DNA of 33,845 bases from Lachnospiraceae bacterium (GTDB lineage Bacteria > Bacillota > Clostridia > Lachnospirales > Lachnospiraceae): positions 1 through 33,845 of the forward strand of contig JAFYEL010000005.1 in the NCBI GenBank assembly GCA_017544285.1, read 5' to 3'. Under the pieces are notes generated by a model. It did not search any database. It saw nothing but the letters and a program-made list of their open reading frames with translations, and had not been told where the DNA came from. Position 1 is the stretch's first letter. Each line of letters starts with the position of its first letter. The position numbers and the translations under genes are program-made. Positions 8,184 to 15,951 of this stretch are shown one piece after another.

Positions 8184-9136
8184 TGGCAAAAGAGCTTTTA
8201 TCGCTGATCGTTCCCTGCTATAACGAACAGGAGGCGCTGCCTTATTTTTATAAAGAGGTCACAAAGGTACTGGGACAGCTGGACTGCGACTGCGAGATGC
8301 TGTTTATAAATGACGGTTCAAAGGACGGTACCCTGGATGTACTGAAGGGTCTGGCAGAAAAAGATAAAAGGATAAAGTATTTTTCCTTCTCCAGGAACTT
8401 TGGCAAGGAAGCCGCCATGTTTGCCGGCTTCTGTAACGCGTCCGGGGATTATGTGGCAGTAATGGATGCCGATATGCAGGATCCGCCCTCGCTTTTGCCG
8501 AAGATGCTTGAGCTTATACACTCCGGAGAGTATGACAGCGTGGCCACCAGGCGTGTCAGCCGTTCCGGTGAGCCCGTGCTCCGCTCCTGGTTTGCACGAA
8601 AGTTCTACCGCCTCATAAACAGGATCTCCGATGCCGACATAGTGGACGGAGCAAGGGATTTCAGGCTTATGAAAAAAGAGATGGTTGAAGCCATCATAGC
8701 CATGGGCGAGAACAACCGCTTTTCGAAGGGTATCTTCGGATGGATAGGTTTCAGGACCTGCTGGCTTCCCTACGAAAATGTGGAAAGGGTCGCAGGAAAG
8801 ACAAAGTGGAATTTCTGGCAGCTTTTCGGCTACGGCATAAACGGCATCATCAATTTCTCCGAGGCTCCCATGAACCTGGCTTCCGGCTTCGGAATAGCCA
8901 TGACGGCCATAGCTTTTCTCTTCCTGATATTCATAGTGGTGCGCAGGGTAGTGCTGGGGGATCCCGTTGCCGGCTGGGCTTCCACAATGTGCGTCATCAT
9001 TTTTATCGGCGGACTGCAGATGTTCTGCATGGGCATAATGGGGCAGTATATCGCCAAGACCTATTCGGAGAGTAAGCACAGGCCCCACTATATCATCGCA
9101 GAGTCAAACGATGAGAACGCAAAGAAGGTTGGGTAG
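8183..9136 (+). CDS. Membrane-bound family 2 glycosyltransferase (polyprenyl-phosphate sugar transferase-like)
   Basis: A 317-residue GT-A enzyme of the DPM1/GtrB/YkcC group, which moves a sugar from a nucleotide donor to a polyprenyl phosphate at the inner membrane face. The N-terminus has LSLIVPCYNEQEALP and FINDGSKDGT. The metal-binding DADMQDPP lies near residue 93 and the acceptor-side motif DGARDFRLM near 153. Two hydrophobic spans (about 235-258 and 269-290) form the membrane part, and the chain ends with IAKTYSESKHRPHYII, typical of the group. It overlaps rqcP by one base and is probably co-transcribed from upstream. Donor and acceptor cannot be told; it may feed glycan flipping for wall or surface polymer decoration. 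Confidence 0.88.
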   Translation: MAKELLSLIVPCYNEQEALPYFYKEVTKVLGQLDCDCEMLFINDGSKDGTLDVLKGLAEKDKRIKYFSFSRNFGKEAAMFAGFCNASGDYVAVMDADMQDPPSLLPKMLELIHSGEYDSVATRRVSRSGEPVLRSWFARKFYRLINRISDADIVDGARDFRLMKKEMVEAIIAMGENNRFSKGIFGWIGFRTCWLPYENVERVAGKTKWNFWQLFGYGINGIINFSEAPMNLASGFGIAMTAIAFLFLIFIVVRRVVLGDPVAGWASTMCVIIFIGGLQMFCMGIMGQYIAKTYSESKHRPHYIIAESNDENAKKVG

Positions 9137-9205
9137 GGTTGGTGAAGGATCTTCGCCTTCACAAAGAATTCACAATTTGTTTTTATATATTTCATACAAA
9201 AACTG

Positions 9206-9234
9206 TTGACAGAAAACAAATTTTTTGGTAAATT
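9206..9234 (+). promoter_or_regulatory. Promoter of the intergenic RNA
   Basis: TTGACA (9206-9211) is a perfect -35 box, followed by a 17-base spacer and TAAATT (9229-9234). Transcription would start near 9241. No coding frame of note follows on this strand before the terminators at 9550-9600. Confidence 0.65.
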
Positions 9235-9240
9235 GTACTT

Positions 9241-9600
9241 ACTCCAAGGGAGCACCTCTAAGTGGATCTGGAACAGGACGATCCGTCTGGGGAGGGTCAG
9301 CCGAAGCCCTTGGTTCCATATAGAGGCTGCTTATAGTTAGGAACTCTGTAGAAAGAGAGGTACAATCCAAAGGACACGTAAGCAAGCATCTGTAGAAGTC
9401 GTAAGTGAGAGACCGTGACATGATTATTATCAGGAATGTGTACCGATTGGGGTAGCGCGAGGTCACAGGGAAACGAGCACGACGGTGGAAACAGAGAAGT
9501 TCGGAAAAAAGAAGAAAGGAAGGTTCAGTCCAATGGATGGATCAGACTAGAAGCCCGTAGCATTGATAAAGAGTGCTGCGGGCTTCCTCGTTTTGTCTGA
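9241..9600 (+). ncRNA. Candidate structured non-coding RNA, about 350 nt, family not recognised
   Basis: A 550-base gap between the glycosyltransferase and a minus-strand gene holds a promoter, a GA-rich stretch without good open frames and an intrinsic terminator. Visible pairings: CCAAGGG (9244-9250) with CCCTTGG (9307-9313), enclosing GGATC (9264-9268) with GATCC (9280-9284); GTTCC (9313-9317) with GGAAC (9340-9344); CTCT/AGAG at 9344-9357; GGTACA (9359-9364) with TGTACC (9439-9444). CGTAAG occurs twice (9377, 9400). The core signatures of RNase P RNA, tmRNA and SRP RNA were looked for and not found, and the length is too great for 6S RNA. The downstream gene is on the other strand, so a riboswitch is unlikely. 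A known Rfam family that I do not recognise remains possible. Confidence 0.6.
9550..9594 (+). terminator. Terminator of the intergenic RNA
   Basis: A 13-pair stem, GAAGCCCGTAGCA (9550-9562) with TGCTGCGGGCTTC (9574-9586), is followed by CTCGTTTT. It is enclosed by a further 7-base inverted repeat, ATCAGAC (9541-9547) and GTCTGAT (9595-9601), so the RNA 3' end may be a longer nested hairpin. Confidence 0.8.
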
Positions 9601-9626
9601 TTTATTTAAGACATCTGTATTATCTT

Positions 9627-9650
9627 AAACCGGGATCACCGGTTTTTTTA
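9627..9650 (+). terminator. Second, backup terminator
   Basis: AAACCGG (9627-9633) pairs with CCGGTTT (9639-9645), followed by TTTTTATTTT. It lies between the RNA and the convergent anti-sigma gene and would stop rightward transcription firmly. Confidence 0.8.
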
Positions 9651-9686
9651 TTTTAATTCCAGTATCCGGTCTTAAGTACAACCGGC

Positions 9687-10478
9687 TCATCGGCCGTTGC
9701 TCTCAACAACTTCCTTCAGATCATTTTCGCTTATACCCTCATCCGAATGGAGACGGAACTCAAGATCTCCGCTCTGCCACCGGGCGTCGGTTATCAGATC
9801 GTTCTTTTTGGTAACGCTTACCTTTATATCACCTATATTAATGATATTCCCGGATCCCTCGTCGTTTTTTGTATCTTCTTCGCCGTGTGTGGCTTTGGTC
9901 ACACTGAGCTCATAGGCTGCGCCGCCTGCGGTGGTACCGTAAGTCATACCGGGAACTTCTCTGTTTGTCCGGTTTTTTTCTGTGGGGGCGTTTTCCTCAC
10001 TCTGACTGCCAATGGCACCGGCTGCGGACTCGACGGCTTCGCTCATATCGGATTGGATCTTCTGGGGCCCAAGGGTTGCTTCGCTCTCGGACTTTGGAGC
10101 AGCTTCATCATATGAATCGGCGGATTCTTCTAAGGCTTCTTCGGAGGCAACGGCCGCTTCGGATGTGGCAGCTTCTTCGGCCTTTTTCGTAGTCTTCTCG
10201 GAAACGTCCGCAGCATAGTTCGCTTCAGGGGCGGAATCCGTCATGGCACTCTCGGATGCGGCGGGTGCTGTGGCAGCGGAATCACCTTTGAGACTGCTCT
10301 TGAGGTAGAATTTGAATATACCCACAGACAGCACTATAACGGCGGCTGCCGCTATGAGGGGAGTCATCTTTACTATCTTTCTGAAGGGAGTGACCTTTGC
10401 GCTGACCGGCCTGTCCGCCTCTTCTATATATTCATCCTTCACATCTCCGATGGCGCGAAGTATATCCTTTTCGTTCAT
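9687..10478 (-). CDS. Probable membrane anti-sigma factor
   Basis: A 263-residue single-pass membrane protein encoded directly after an ECF sigma factor. The ATG at 10478 overlaps the sigma stop by four bases, the usual sigma/anti-sigma coupling. A short cytosolic N-terminus (MNEKDILRAIGDVKDEYIEE) precedes one hydrophobic span (TPLIAAAAVIVLSVGIFKFY, about 39-58). The outside part starts with about 110 Ala/Ser/Glu/Asp-rich residues and ends in a small folded domain (ARWQSGDLEFRLHSDEGISE) resembling the tail of DUF4367-type domains. There is no zinc-binding HxxxCxxC motif in the N-terminus, so it is not a classical ZAS anti-sigma factor. Its role rests mainly on context. Confidence 0.7.
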   Translation of the reverse strand: MNEKDILRAIGDVKDEYIEEADRPVSAKVTPFRKIVKMTPLIAAAAVIVLSVGIFKFYLKSSLKGDSAATAPAASESAMTDSAPEANYAADVSEKTTKKAEEAATSEAAVASEEALEESADSYDEAAPKSESEATLGPQKIQSDMSEAVESAAGAIGSQSEENAPTEKNRTNREVPGMTYGTTAGGAAYELSVTKATHGEEDTKNDEGSGNIINIGDIKVSVTKKNDLITDARWQSGDLEFRLHSDEGISENDLKEVVESNGR

Positions 10479-11035
10479 AACAGTTCTTCCTTTTCGAGTC
10501 TTATTTTAAGCTTATCCCTGGTTCTGGAGAGCATCATCTTTACCTTGCTCTGTCCAAAACCCATCTGAGAGCAGATCTCGTCGATGCTGTACATATACCA
10601 GTATCTTTTCATGAATACCAGGCGTTCGTCCTGACCCAGTTCCTCCAAAAATGTGTTGAGACACTGGGTGATGGCCATGGATTCAACTATTCTTTCGGGG
10701 TGTTCCTCGCCGGCCAGAAGCTCGGAAAGCTCGTCAAGACAGAGGGACACCTGGCCGCCGCCTCTTTTTTGGGCGTGGTGTTCCTCGTAGCGGTTGAGGG
10801 CGATGTTGCGGGTGATCTTCCCGATAAAAGACTTGAGTATACACGGCTTCTGAGGGGGGATCGCATTCCAGGTCTGCAGGCAGGTATCATTGACGCACTC
10901 GTCGCTGTCCTCATTATTATAAAGAATGTTCCAGGCTATCTGAAAACAGTATCGGTCATATTTCAGCTTCATCTGGGATATGGCATCCTCGGACCGGGCC
11001 CAAAACAGGTCGATTATCGCATTGTCTTCAAGCAT
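10475..11035 (-). CDS. ECF-type RNA polymerase sigma factor
   Basis: A 186-residue alternative sigma factor. Region 2 is in the first ~80 residues (YDRYCFQIAWNILYNNEDSD, then FIGKITRNIALNRYEEHHA) and region 4 at the end (ERLVFMKRYWYMYSIDEICS, QMGFGQSKVKMMLSRTRDKL). An in-frame ATG at 11047 exists, but GGAGG (11045-11041) lies five bases before the ATG at 11035, so that start is chosen. It is followed by, and overlaps, a membrane anti-sigma factor, and diverges from a von Willebrand lipoprotein gene that may be a target. The long spacer between regions 2 and 4 suits the ECF subgroup common in Lachnospiraceae. The inducing signal is unknown. Confidence 0.88.
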   Translation of the reverse strand: MLEDNAIIDLFWARSEDAISQMKLKYDRYCFQIAWNILYNNEDSDECVNDTCLQTWNAIPPQKPCILKSFIGKITRNIALNRYEEHHAQKRGGGQVSLCLDELSELLAGEEHPERIVESMAITQCLNTFLEELGQDERLVFMKRYWYMYSIDEICSQMGFGQSKVKMMLSRTRDKLKIRLEKEELL

Positions 11036-11081
11036 TTTTGCCTCCATTTTACGGTCGGAGTTTTACAACAAAAATATTTTA

Positions 11082-11094
11082 TCACAAAGTGTGA
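11082..11094. promoter_or_regulatory. Palindrome in the divergent sigma/VWA intergenic region
   Basis: TCACA-AAG-TGTGA (11082-11094) is a perfect 5-base inverted repeat between the divergent sigma factor and VWA genes. TGTGAC (11090-11095), 16 bases and CTGTCT (11112-11117) loosely resemble an ECF promoter facing the VWA gene. This is suggestive only. Confidence 0.3.
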
Positions 11095-11189
11095 CCCCGG
11101 TACATTTTTTTCTGTCTATATGGGTAAGAGGGCTTAAACAGCCAGACAAAAAACGAAAAAACACCATCTATCATAAAGGAGGAACAGTT

Positions 11190-12992
11190 ATGAAAAAGAA
11201 TATCAACAAAGCGGTTATGGCGATCATCTTAAGCGTAAGCCTTTGCGGCTGCGGACTCGGAACGGCAAAGGAAGCTTCAAGCAGCTCAACAGCTAAAGCC
11301 GATGAGGCAGCTGATTTCTGGTCGGATGTGGCAGTACCCCAAAAGCAGAACGAGGCCAAGGTACAGCCCGAAGCTGATTCCACAACAGAGGCATGTGAGG
11401 AAGAATCAGCGGATGCATATTATTTTGACGGCGCCACAGGCGATGCAGCTCCGGCTCCCGCGGCAGAATCCTTCAGCTTTGACAACAGCTTAAGCGCACA
11501 GCAGTATAAGGGCACCCGTCAGATGGGCGGCGCGCCGGGACACGGATACGATGAATTCTGGGGACCCGCATATCCCGAGACAGACTGGAACACGGAAGAG
11601 TACAGCCACATAGATGAAAACGGCTGGAAGTCCACGGCAACCTCTCCTCTTTCAACCTTCGCGGCAGACGTAGACACGGCTTCATACGCAAACCTTCGCA
11701 GGATGATCTACAACGGCGAAAGGATCCCCGAGGATGCTGTCCGCATAGAGGAAATGATCAACTATTTCTCATATGATTATCCCGAGCCCCGAAGAGGCGA
11801 GCCCTTCTCGGTGACAACAGAATTGGCTAACTGCCCCTGGAATTCAGACACAAGGCTTATGCTGGTGGGACTTAAGAGCAAGGACGTAGATATGAGAGAA
11901 AGAGCGGATTCAAACCTGGTATTCCTGCTCGACGTATCCGGTTCAATGGATTCTCCCGACAAGCTTCCCCTTCTTCAGAGATCCATCAGAATGCTCTGTG
12001 AAGAGCTTTCTCCCAGGGACAGAGTCTCCATCGTTACCTACGCATCGGGAGATACCGTGGTGCTTGAGGGCGTATCCGGAAGAGAAAAGAACAGGATCAG
12101 CAACGCCATAGAGGATCTGTTCGCAGGCGGCGGGACCAACGGCTCCGCAGGTATCAACACCGCATATGAACTGGCTGAGAAATACTACATCAAGGGCGGA
12201 AACAACAGGATAATCCTGGCTACCGACGGTGACCTCAACATCGGGATTACCGACGAGGGTTCCCTTGCAAGACTTGCCGAGGAGAAGGCAAAGGATGGAG
12301 TATTCCTCTCGGTTCTGGGCTTCGGCACCGGTAATCTATCGGACGCAAACATGCAGGCTCTGGCAGAGCACGGAAACGGAAACTACAACTATATCGACTC
12401 CATCTACGAGGCACGCAAGGTACTCATCGACCAGATGGGTGGCACACTTTTCACGGTTGCAAAGGATGTAAAGATCCAGGTTGACTTCAACCCCGAGTAT
12501 ATCAAGGGCTACAGACTTATCGGATACGAGACCCGCACCATGGCAGCAGAGGATTTTGCGGATGACACAAAGGACGGCGGCGAGATCGGAGCAGGTCACT
12601 GCGTAACAGCCCTTTACGAGATAGCAGGAAAGGATTCCGATCAGGATATCCCCGGTGAGGCAAAGTCCAGATATACCGAAACCAAAACAAAGACTTCCAT
12701 ATTCGACAACACCGGCGAGTTCCTTACCGTGAGCATCAGATACAAGGAGCCCGAAGGCAGCCGCAGCGAGCTTCTGGAGTATCCCGTGGACAGCAGGAGC
12801 ATCTCAAAGAACATGAGCGACAACATGAAGTGGGCTTCCGGAGTTGCAATGGTAGGCATGATCCTCAGAAACTCACCCTACGCAAAGGACTGTGAGATGG
12901 ATGATGTTATCGCCGAGATGGGAAGGATAAACGGAGTCCGCAGCGATCTTTACAGGGAAGAGTTCCTGGATATGTTCAGGTATTACGGATAA
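11190..12992 (+). CDS. YfbK-like von Willebrand factor type A lipoprotein
   Basis: A 600-residue exported protein. The start at 11190 is fixed by AAAGGAGGAACAGTT; the open frame further upstream is the divergent promoter region. A signal peptide ends in the lipobox L18-C-G-C21, followed by a Ser/Ala/Glu-rich linker. Residues ~150-230 form the N-terminal domain of the YfbK group (FAADVDTASYANLRRMI, IEEMINYF). The VWA domain follows with an intact metal-ion site (D248-VSGSM, then GGTNGSAGI and ATDGDLNIG). The C-terminal part (DVKIQVDFNPEYIKGYRLIG) matches the DUF3520-like region of YfbK. It probably binds a protein or surface ligand; the partner is unknown. It is divergent from the sigma/anti-sigma pair. 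Confidence 0.88.
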   Translation: MKKNINKAVMAIILSVSLCGCGLGTAKEASSSSTAKADEAADFWSDVAVPQKQNEAKVQPEADSTTEACEEESADAYYFDGATGDAAPAPAAESFSFDNSLSAQQYKGTRQMGGAPGHGYDEFWGPAYPETDWNTEEYSHIDENGWKSTATSPLSTFAADVDTASYANLRRMIYNGERIPEDAVRIEEMINYFSYDYPEPRRGEPFSVTTELANCPWNSDTRLMLVGLKSKDVDMRERADSNLVFLLDVSGSMDSPDKLPLLQRSIRMLCEELSPRDRVSIVTYASGDTVVLEGVSGREKNRISNAIEDLFAGGGTNGSAGINTAYELAEKYYIKGGNNRIILATDGDLNIGITDEGSLARLAEEKAKDGVFLSVLGFGTGNLSDANMQALAEHGNGNYNYIDSIYEARKVLIDQMGGTLFTVAKDVKIQVDFNPEYIKGYRLIGYETRTMAAEDFADDTKDGGEIGAGHCVTALYEIAGKDSDQDIPGEAKSRYTETKTKTSIFDNTGEFLTVSIRYKEPEGSRSELLEYPVDSRSISKNMSDNMKWASGVAMVGMILRNSPYAKDCEMDDVIAEMGRINGVRSDLYREEFLDMFRYYG

Positions 12993-13019
12993 GAATTGAA
13001 AAGTAACTGAAGTTTTTGC

Positions 13020-13048
13020 TTGATTTTTGTGCGCCCCTGTGGTAGTAT
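13020..13048 (+). promoter_or_regulatory. Promoter for the ACT-hom-apgM-lysC operon
   Basis: TTGATT (13020-13025), 17 bases and TAGTAT (13043-13048), about 42 bases before the ACT-domain gene. The -10 box lies within the palindrome 13029-13065. Confidence 0.5.
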
Positions 13049-13075
13049 ATCCACCGCGGGCGCACATTTGTATTT
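13029..13075 (+). terminator. Hairpin between the VWA and ACT genes (terminator or attenuator)
   Basis: GTGCGCCC (13029-13036) pairs with GGGCGCAC (13058-13065), with further imperfect pairing inside, then ATTTGTATTT. It can end the VWA transcript. The -10 box of the next promoter lies inside its loop region, so it could also act on the downstream operon. Confidence 0.5.
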
Positions 13076-13089
13076 GTGGGGCATACAAA

Positions 13090-13530
13090 ATGGATGATTC
13101 AACATATTTTGTGGTAAAGAGAAGAGCCTTGCCCGAGGTACTCCAAAATGTGGTGGAGGCGAAGTATCTGCTGGATACCGGAAAGGCATCCACGGTGCAT
13201 GAAGCCACGGAGTCGGTGGGCATCAGCCGTTCTTCTTTTTACAAATATAAGGATGATATTTTTCTGTTCCACGACAGTCTGGCGGGGACGACCATAAACC
13301 TCACTGTCGGACTTGACGACGAACCCGGACTTTTGTCCGATGTTTTGAAAGAGATCGCCGTCACGGGAGCAAATATACTGACAATACACCAGAGCATACC
13401 CATCGGAGGGGTGGCGTCCCTATCAGTAAGCGTCACCTCTCCCGTTACCTCAGGGGATATATCCCAGATGGTTTCGTCCATAGAGGCAGTCAAGGGTGTG
13501 CATTATGTGAAGATAATAGGAAGGGAATGA
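13090..13530 (+). CDS. ACT domain-containing protein, PheB/UPF0735 family
   Basis: A 146-residue protein of the UPF0735/PheB family. The N-terminal half looks like a small DNA-binding helix-turn-helix (TVHEATESVGISRSSFYKYK, about 38-57). The C-terminal half is an ACT ligand-binding domain (TINLTVGLDDEPGLLSDVLK, then GANILTIHQSIP). ACT domains usually sense amino acids. The gene begins at ATG 13090 behind GTGGGG; an earlier in-frame start at 13027 would overlap the promoter and was rejected. It is one base from hom, leading a threonine/lysine pathway operon, so amino-acid-dependent control of that pathway is a reasonable inference. The family has no firmly established biochemical function that I know of. 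Confidence 0.85.
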   Translation: MDDSTYFVVKRRALPEVLQNVVEAKYLLDTGKASTVHEATESVGISRSSFYKYKDDIFLFHDSLAGTTINLTVGLDDEPGLLSDVLKEIAVTGANILTIHQSIPIGGVASLSVSVTSPVTSGDISQMVSSIEAVKGVHYVKIIGRE

Positions 13531-13531
13531 C

Positions 13532-14734
13532 ATGAGTAAAGTTGCGGTACTTGGTTATGGTACGATAGGCTCCGGCGTTGTGGAGGTTCTCTCCATGAAT
13601 GCCGAGCGCATCAGGAAAAATGCAGGACAGAATGTAAGGCTCAAGTATGTGCTTGACGTAAAGGATTGCACGGGAACTCCCGCCGAAAAGTATATTGTCC
13701 ATGATATCGAAGAGATCCTCAAGGACGACGAGGTTGACATTGTTGTTGAGACCATGGGAGGCGTAAGGTTTGCCTATCCCTTTGTAAAGCAGTGTCTCAT
13801 GGCGGGAAAGAGTGTTGCCACCTCAAACAAGGAGCTGGTGGAGAAGCACGGTCCCGAGCTCATCCGCATCGCCAAGGAAAAGGGTGTGGACTTCCTCTTT
13901 GAGGCCAGCTGCGGAGGCGGCATACCGGTCATAAGAGCTCTGGTCACCGCTTACACCGCAGACGAGATCGAGGAGATCTCCGGAATACTCAACGGCACCA
14001 CGAATTACATCCTCACAAAGATGCTCAATGAGGGTGCAGCCTACGAAGAGGTACTGGCCCAGGCTCAGGAGATGGGCATTGCCGAGCAGAACCCGGAGGC
14101 CGACGTCGAGGGATTCGATCCCTGCCGTAAGATCGCGATACTGGCATCCGTTGTATATGGTAAAAACGTAAACTTCGAAGATATATATACCGAGGGAATC
14201 ACAAAGATCAGCGAGAAAGACATCGCCTATGTGAAAAAACTCGGTGCTTCCATAAAACTCATTGCCTCTTTCAGGCATGTGGGCGATAGATATTACGCAA
14301 TGGTATCCCCCTTTGTTGTGGGACCCGAAAACCCGCTCTACAGTGTCAATGATGCATACAATGCCATCTTCATCCATGGAAATGCAGTGGGAGACACAAT
14401 GCTCTACGGAAGCGGCGCAGGTATGATGCAGACCGCCAGCGCGGTGGTTGCCGATGTTGTGGCAATAGCAGCGGGCAGAGGCGAGACAAGGCTTATAGAC
14501 TGGAGCGAGGATAAGCTCAAGGTGGACGGCATCGAAAGCGACCGAAGGAGTTTCCTGGTGAGAGTTTCCGACGACAAAGTGGCCGAGGCAAAGGAAATTT
14601 TCTGCGCATCCGAGATCGTCAGGGTAGACGGTCTGGAGGGTGAGGCAGGTCTTGTCACCGGCGTCATGACCGAGGATGAATTTGAGAAGAGAGCCGTACA
14701 GACAGGCATCATAAGCAGACTTCGAATGAGGTAA
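13532..14734 (+). CDS. hom: Homoserine dehydrogenase
   Basis: Reduces aspartate semialdehyde to homoserine with NAD(P)H, the branch step towards threonine and methionine. The 400-residue protein has the Rossmann motif GYGTIGSG (residues 8-15), the substrate-binding run ASCGGGIPVIRAL, GILNGTTNYILTKM and the EADVEGFDPCRKIAILA segment typical of the family. The C-terminal ~70 residues (SFLVRVSDDKVAEAKEIF) look like a short ACT-type regulatory domain, as in Gram-positive enzymes inhibited by threonine. It is preceded by an ACT regulator and followed four bases later by a proposed homoserine kinase, then lysC. Confidence 0.96.
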   Translation: MSKVAVLGYGTIGSGVVEVLSMNAERIRKNAGQNVRLKYVLDVKDCTGTPAEKYIVHDIEEILKDDEVDIVVETMGGVRFAYPFVKQCLMAGKSVATSNKELVEKHGPELIRIAKEKGVDFLFEASCGGGIPVIRALVTAYTADEIEEISGILNGTTNYILTKMLNEGAAYEEVLAQAQEMGIAEQNPEADVEGFDPCRKIAILASVVYGKNVNFEDIYTEGITKISEKDIAYVKKLGASIKLIASFRHVGDRYYAMVSPFVVGPENPLYSVNDAYNAIFIHGNAVGDTMLYGSGAGMMQTASAVVADVVAIAAGRGETRLIDWSEDKLKVDGIESDRRSFLVRVSDDKVAEAKEIFCASEIVRVDGLEGEAGLVTGVMTEDEFEKRAVQTGIISRLRMR

Positions 14735-14738
14735 AGGA

Positions 14739-15947
14739 ATGAAATACATAGTAGTTTTGGGCGACGGAATGGCGGACGAGCCCATAGAAGCGCTGGGAGG
14801 AAAGACTCCCCTTGAGGCGGCCAAGACACCCGCCATGGACGAACTTGCAGCTGTATCCGAGGTAGGTCTTCTTCACACCATACCCGAGGGCATGAAGCCC
14901 GGGTCGGACACGGCAAACCTTTCGGTGCTGGGATACGATCCGAAAAAATACTATTCCGGCAGATCTCCTCTGGAGGCTCTGTCCATAGGAGTAAAAATGG
15001 AAGACGGGGATGTTGCCATGAGATGCAACATAGTTACCCTGTCAGAGGAAGAGGGGATCCCCTTTTCAAAGAGGACAATACTCGACCACAGCTCCGGAGA
15101 GATATCCACAGAGGATGCGGCGGTTCTGGTGGAGGCGCTGCGACCGCTGATCGACAATGAAAAATATCACATTTATGTGGGCACAAGCTACAGACACTGC
15201 CTGATAGAGAAAAAAGGAAAGGTCAGGGAGCTTTCCCAGCCCCATGATCATCTGGGAGAGGTCATCGGCGAATACCTTCCCGAGGATCCGCTGCTCCTGG
15301 AGTTCATGGAAAAGAGCTATGAGATCCTGAAGGACCATCCCATAAACCTTGAGAGAAAGAAGAGGGGAGAGAATCCCGCAAACTGCTGCTGGTTCTGGGG
15401 AGCAGGCACAAAGCCGGCCCTTTCGCCCTTCGAAGAAAAGACCGGACTTAAGGGAGTGATGATCTCCGCGGTGGACCTGCTTAAGGGAATTGCCGTGGGA
15501 GCAGACATGGGCGTAAAGATAGTTGAAGGAGCCAACGGCGGCCTTAACACCAATTATGAAGGAAAGGCCGACGCGGCTGTGGACGCTCTGTTAAATGAAG
15601 GATACGACTTCGCCTACATCCATGTGGAGGCCCCCGACGAGATGGGACATCAGGGCAGCGTGGAGAAAAAGGTCCGCTCCATAGAGTACCTTGACTCACG
15701 GGTCATAAAGAGAGTGGTTGACAGGATGAAAGCCTCAGGTGAGGACTTCCGCCTGGCGGTGCTTCCGGACCATCCCACACCCATCAGGATACGGACCCAC
15801 AGCTCCGACCCCGTTCCTTACCTGCTGTACGACAGCACACAGGAGAAGAGCAGTGACCGGAAATACAACGAAAAAGAAGCAAAGGCGTCCGGTATTTTTA
15901 TGAAGGAAGGCCCGATGCTTATGGAAAAATTGATCAGAAAAGGATGA
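14739..15947 (+). CDS. ApgM-type phosphoglycerate mutase family protein, proposed homoserine kinase
   Basis: A 402-residue member of the alkaline-phosphatase superfamily, close to archaeal-type cofactor-independent phosphoglycerate mutase (MKYIVVLGDGMADEP at the N-terminus; metal ligands in GDGMAD, HVEAPDEMGHQG and PDHPTPIRIRTHS). The subgroup TIGR02535 was proposed to be the homoserine kinase in species lacking ThrB. Its place between hom and lysC, with spacings of four bases on each side, supports that. Phosphoglycerate mutase activity remains the alternative, and no biochemical proof can be read from the sequence. The ribosome binding site is weak (GTAAAGGA), consistent with translation coupled to hom. 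Confidence 0.85.
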   Translation: MKYIVVLGDGMADEPIEALGGKTPLEAAKTPAMDELAAVSEVGLLHTIPEGMKPGSDTANLSVLGYDPKKYYSGRSPLEALSIGVKMEDGDVAMRCNIVTLSEEEGIPFSKRTILDHSSGEISTEDAAVLVEALRPLIDNEKYHIYVGTSYRHCLIEKKGKVRELSQPHDHLGEVIGEYLPEDPLLLEFMEKSYEILKDHPINLERKKRGENPANCCWFWGAGTKPALSPFEEKTGLKGVMISAVDLLKGIAVGADMGVKIVEGANGGLNTNYEGKADAAVDALLNEGYDFAYIHVEAPDEMGHQGSVEKKVRSIEYLDSRVIKRVVDRMKASGEDFRLAVLPDHPTPIRIRTHSSDPVPYLLYDSTQEKSSDRKYNEKEAKASGIFMKEGPMLMEKLIRKG

Positions 15948-15951
15948 GCTT

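Noticed and set aside
8318-9088. A 256-residue open frame antisense to the glycosyltransferase
   Set aside because: Opposite a clear glycosyltransferase; His/Gly-rich composition typical of antisense readings; no start signal.
9241-9600. RNase P RNA, tmRNA, SRP RNA or 6S RNA
   Set aside because: The conserved P4 strands of RNase P (GAGGAAAGTCC and ACAGAA...GGCTTA), the tRNA-like ends of tmRNA and the SRP GGAAGGAAGCAG-type loop are all missing, and 6S RNA is about half this length.
10980-11189. Extended N-terminus of the VWA protein
   Set aside because: It would overlap the divergent sigma gene and remove the signal peptide from the N-terminus; AAAGGAGG before ATG 11190 and the lipobox fix the start.
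13823-14836. A 337-residue open frame antisense to hom
   Set aside because: It lies wholly opposite hom and the start of the ApgM gene, which have full family motifs. The antisense frame has no recognisable domain and no ribosome binding site, and is an artefact of regular codon use.
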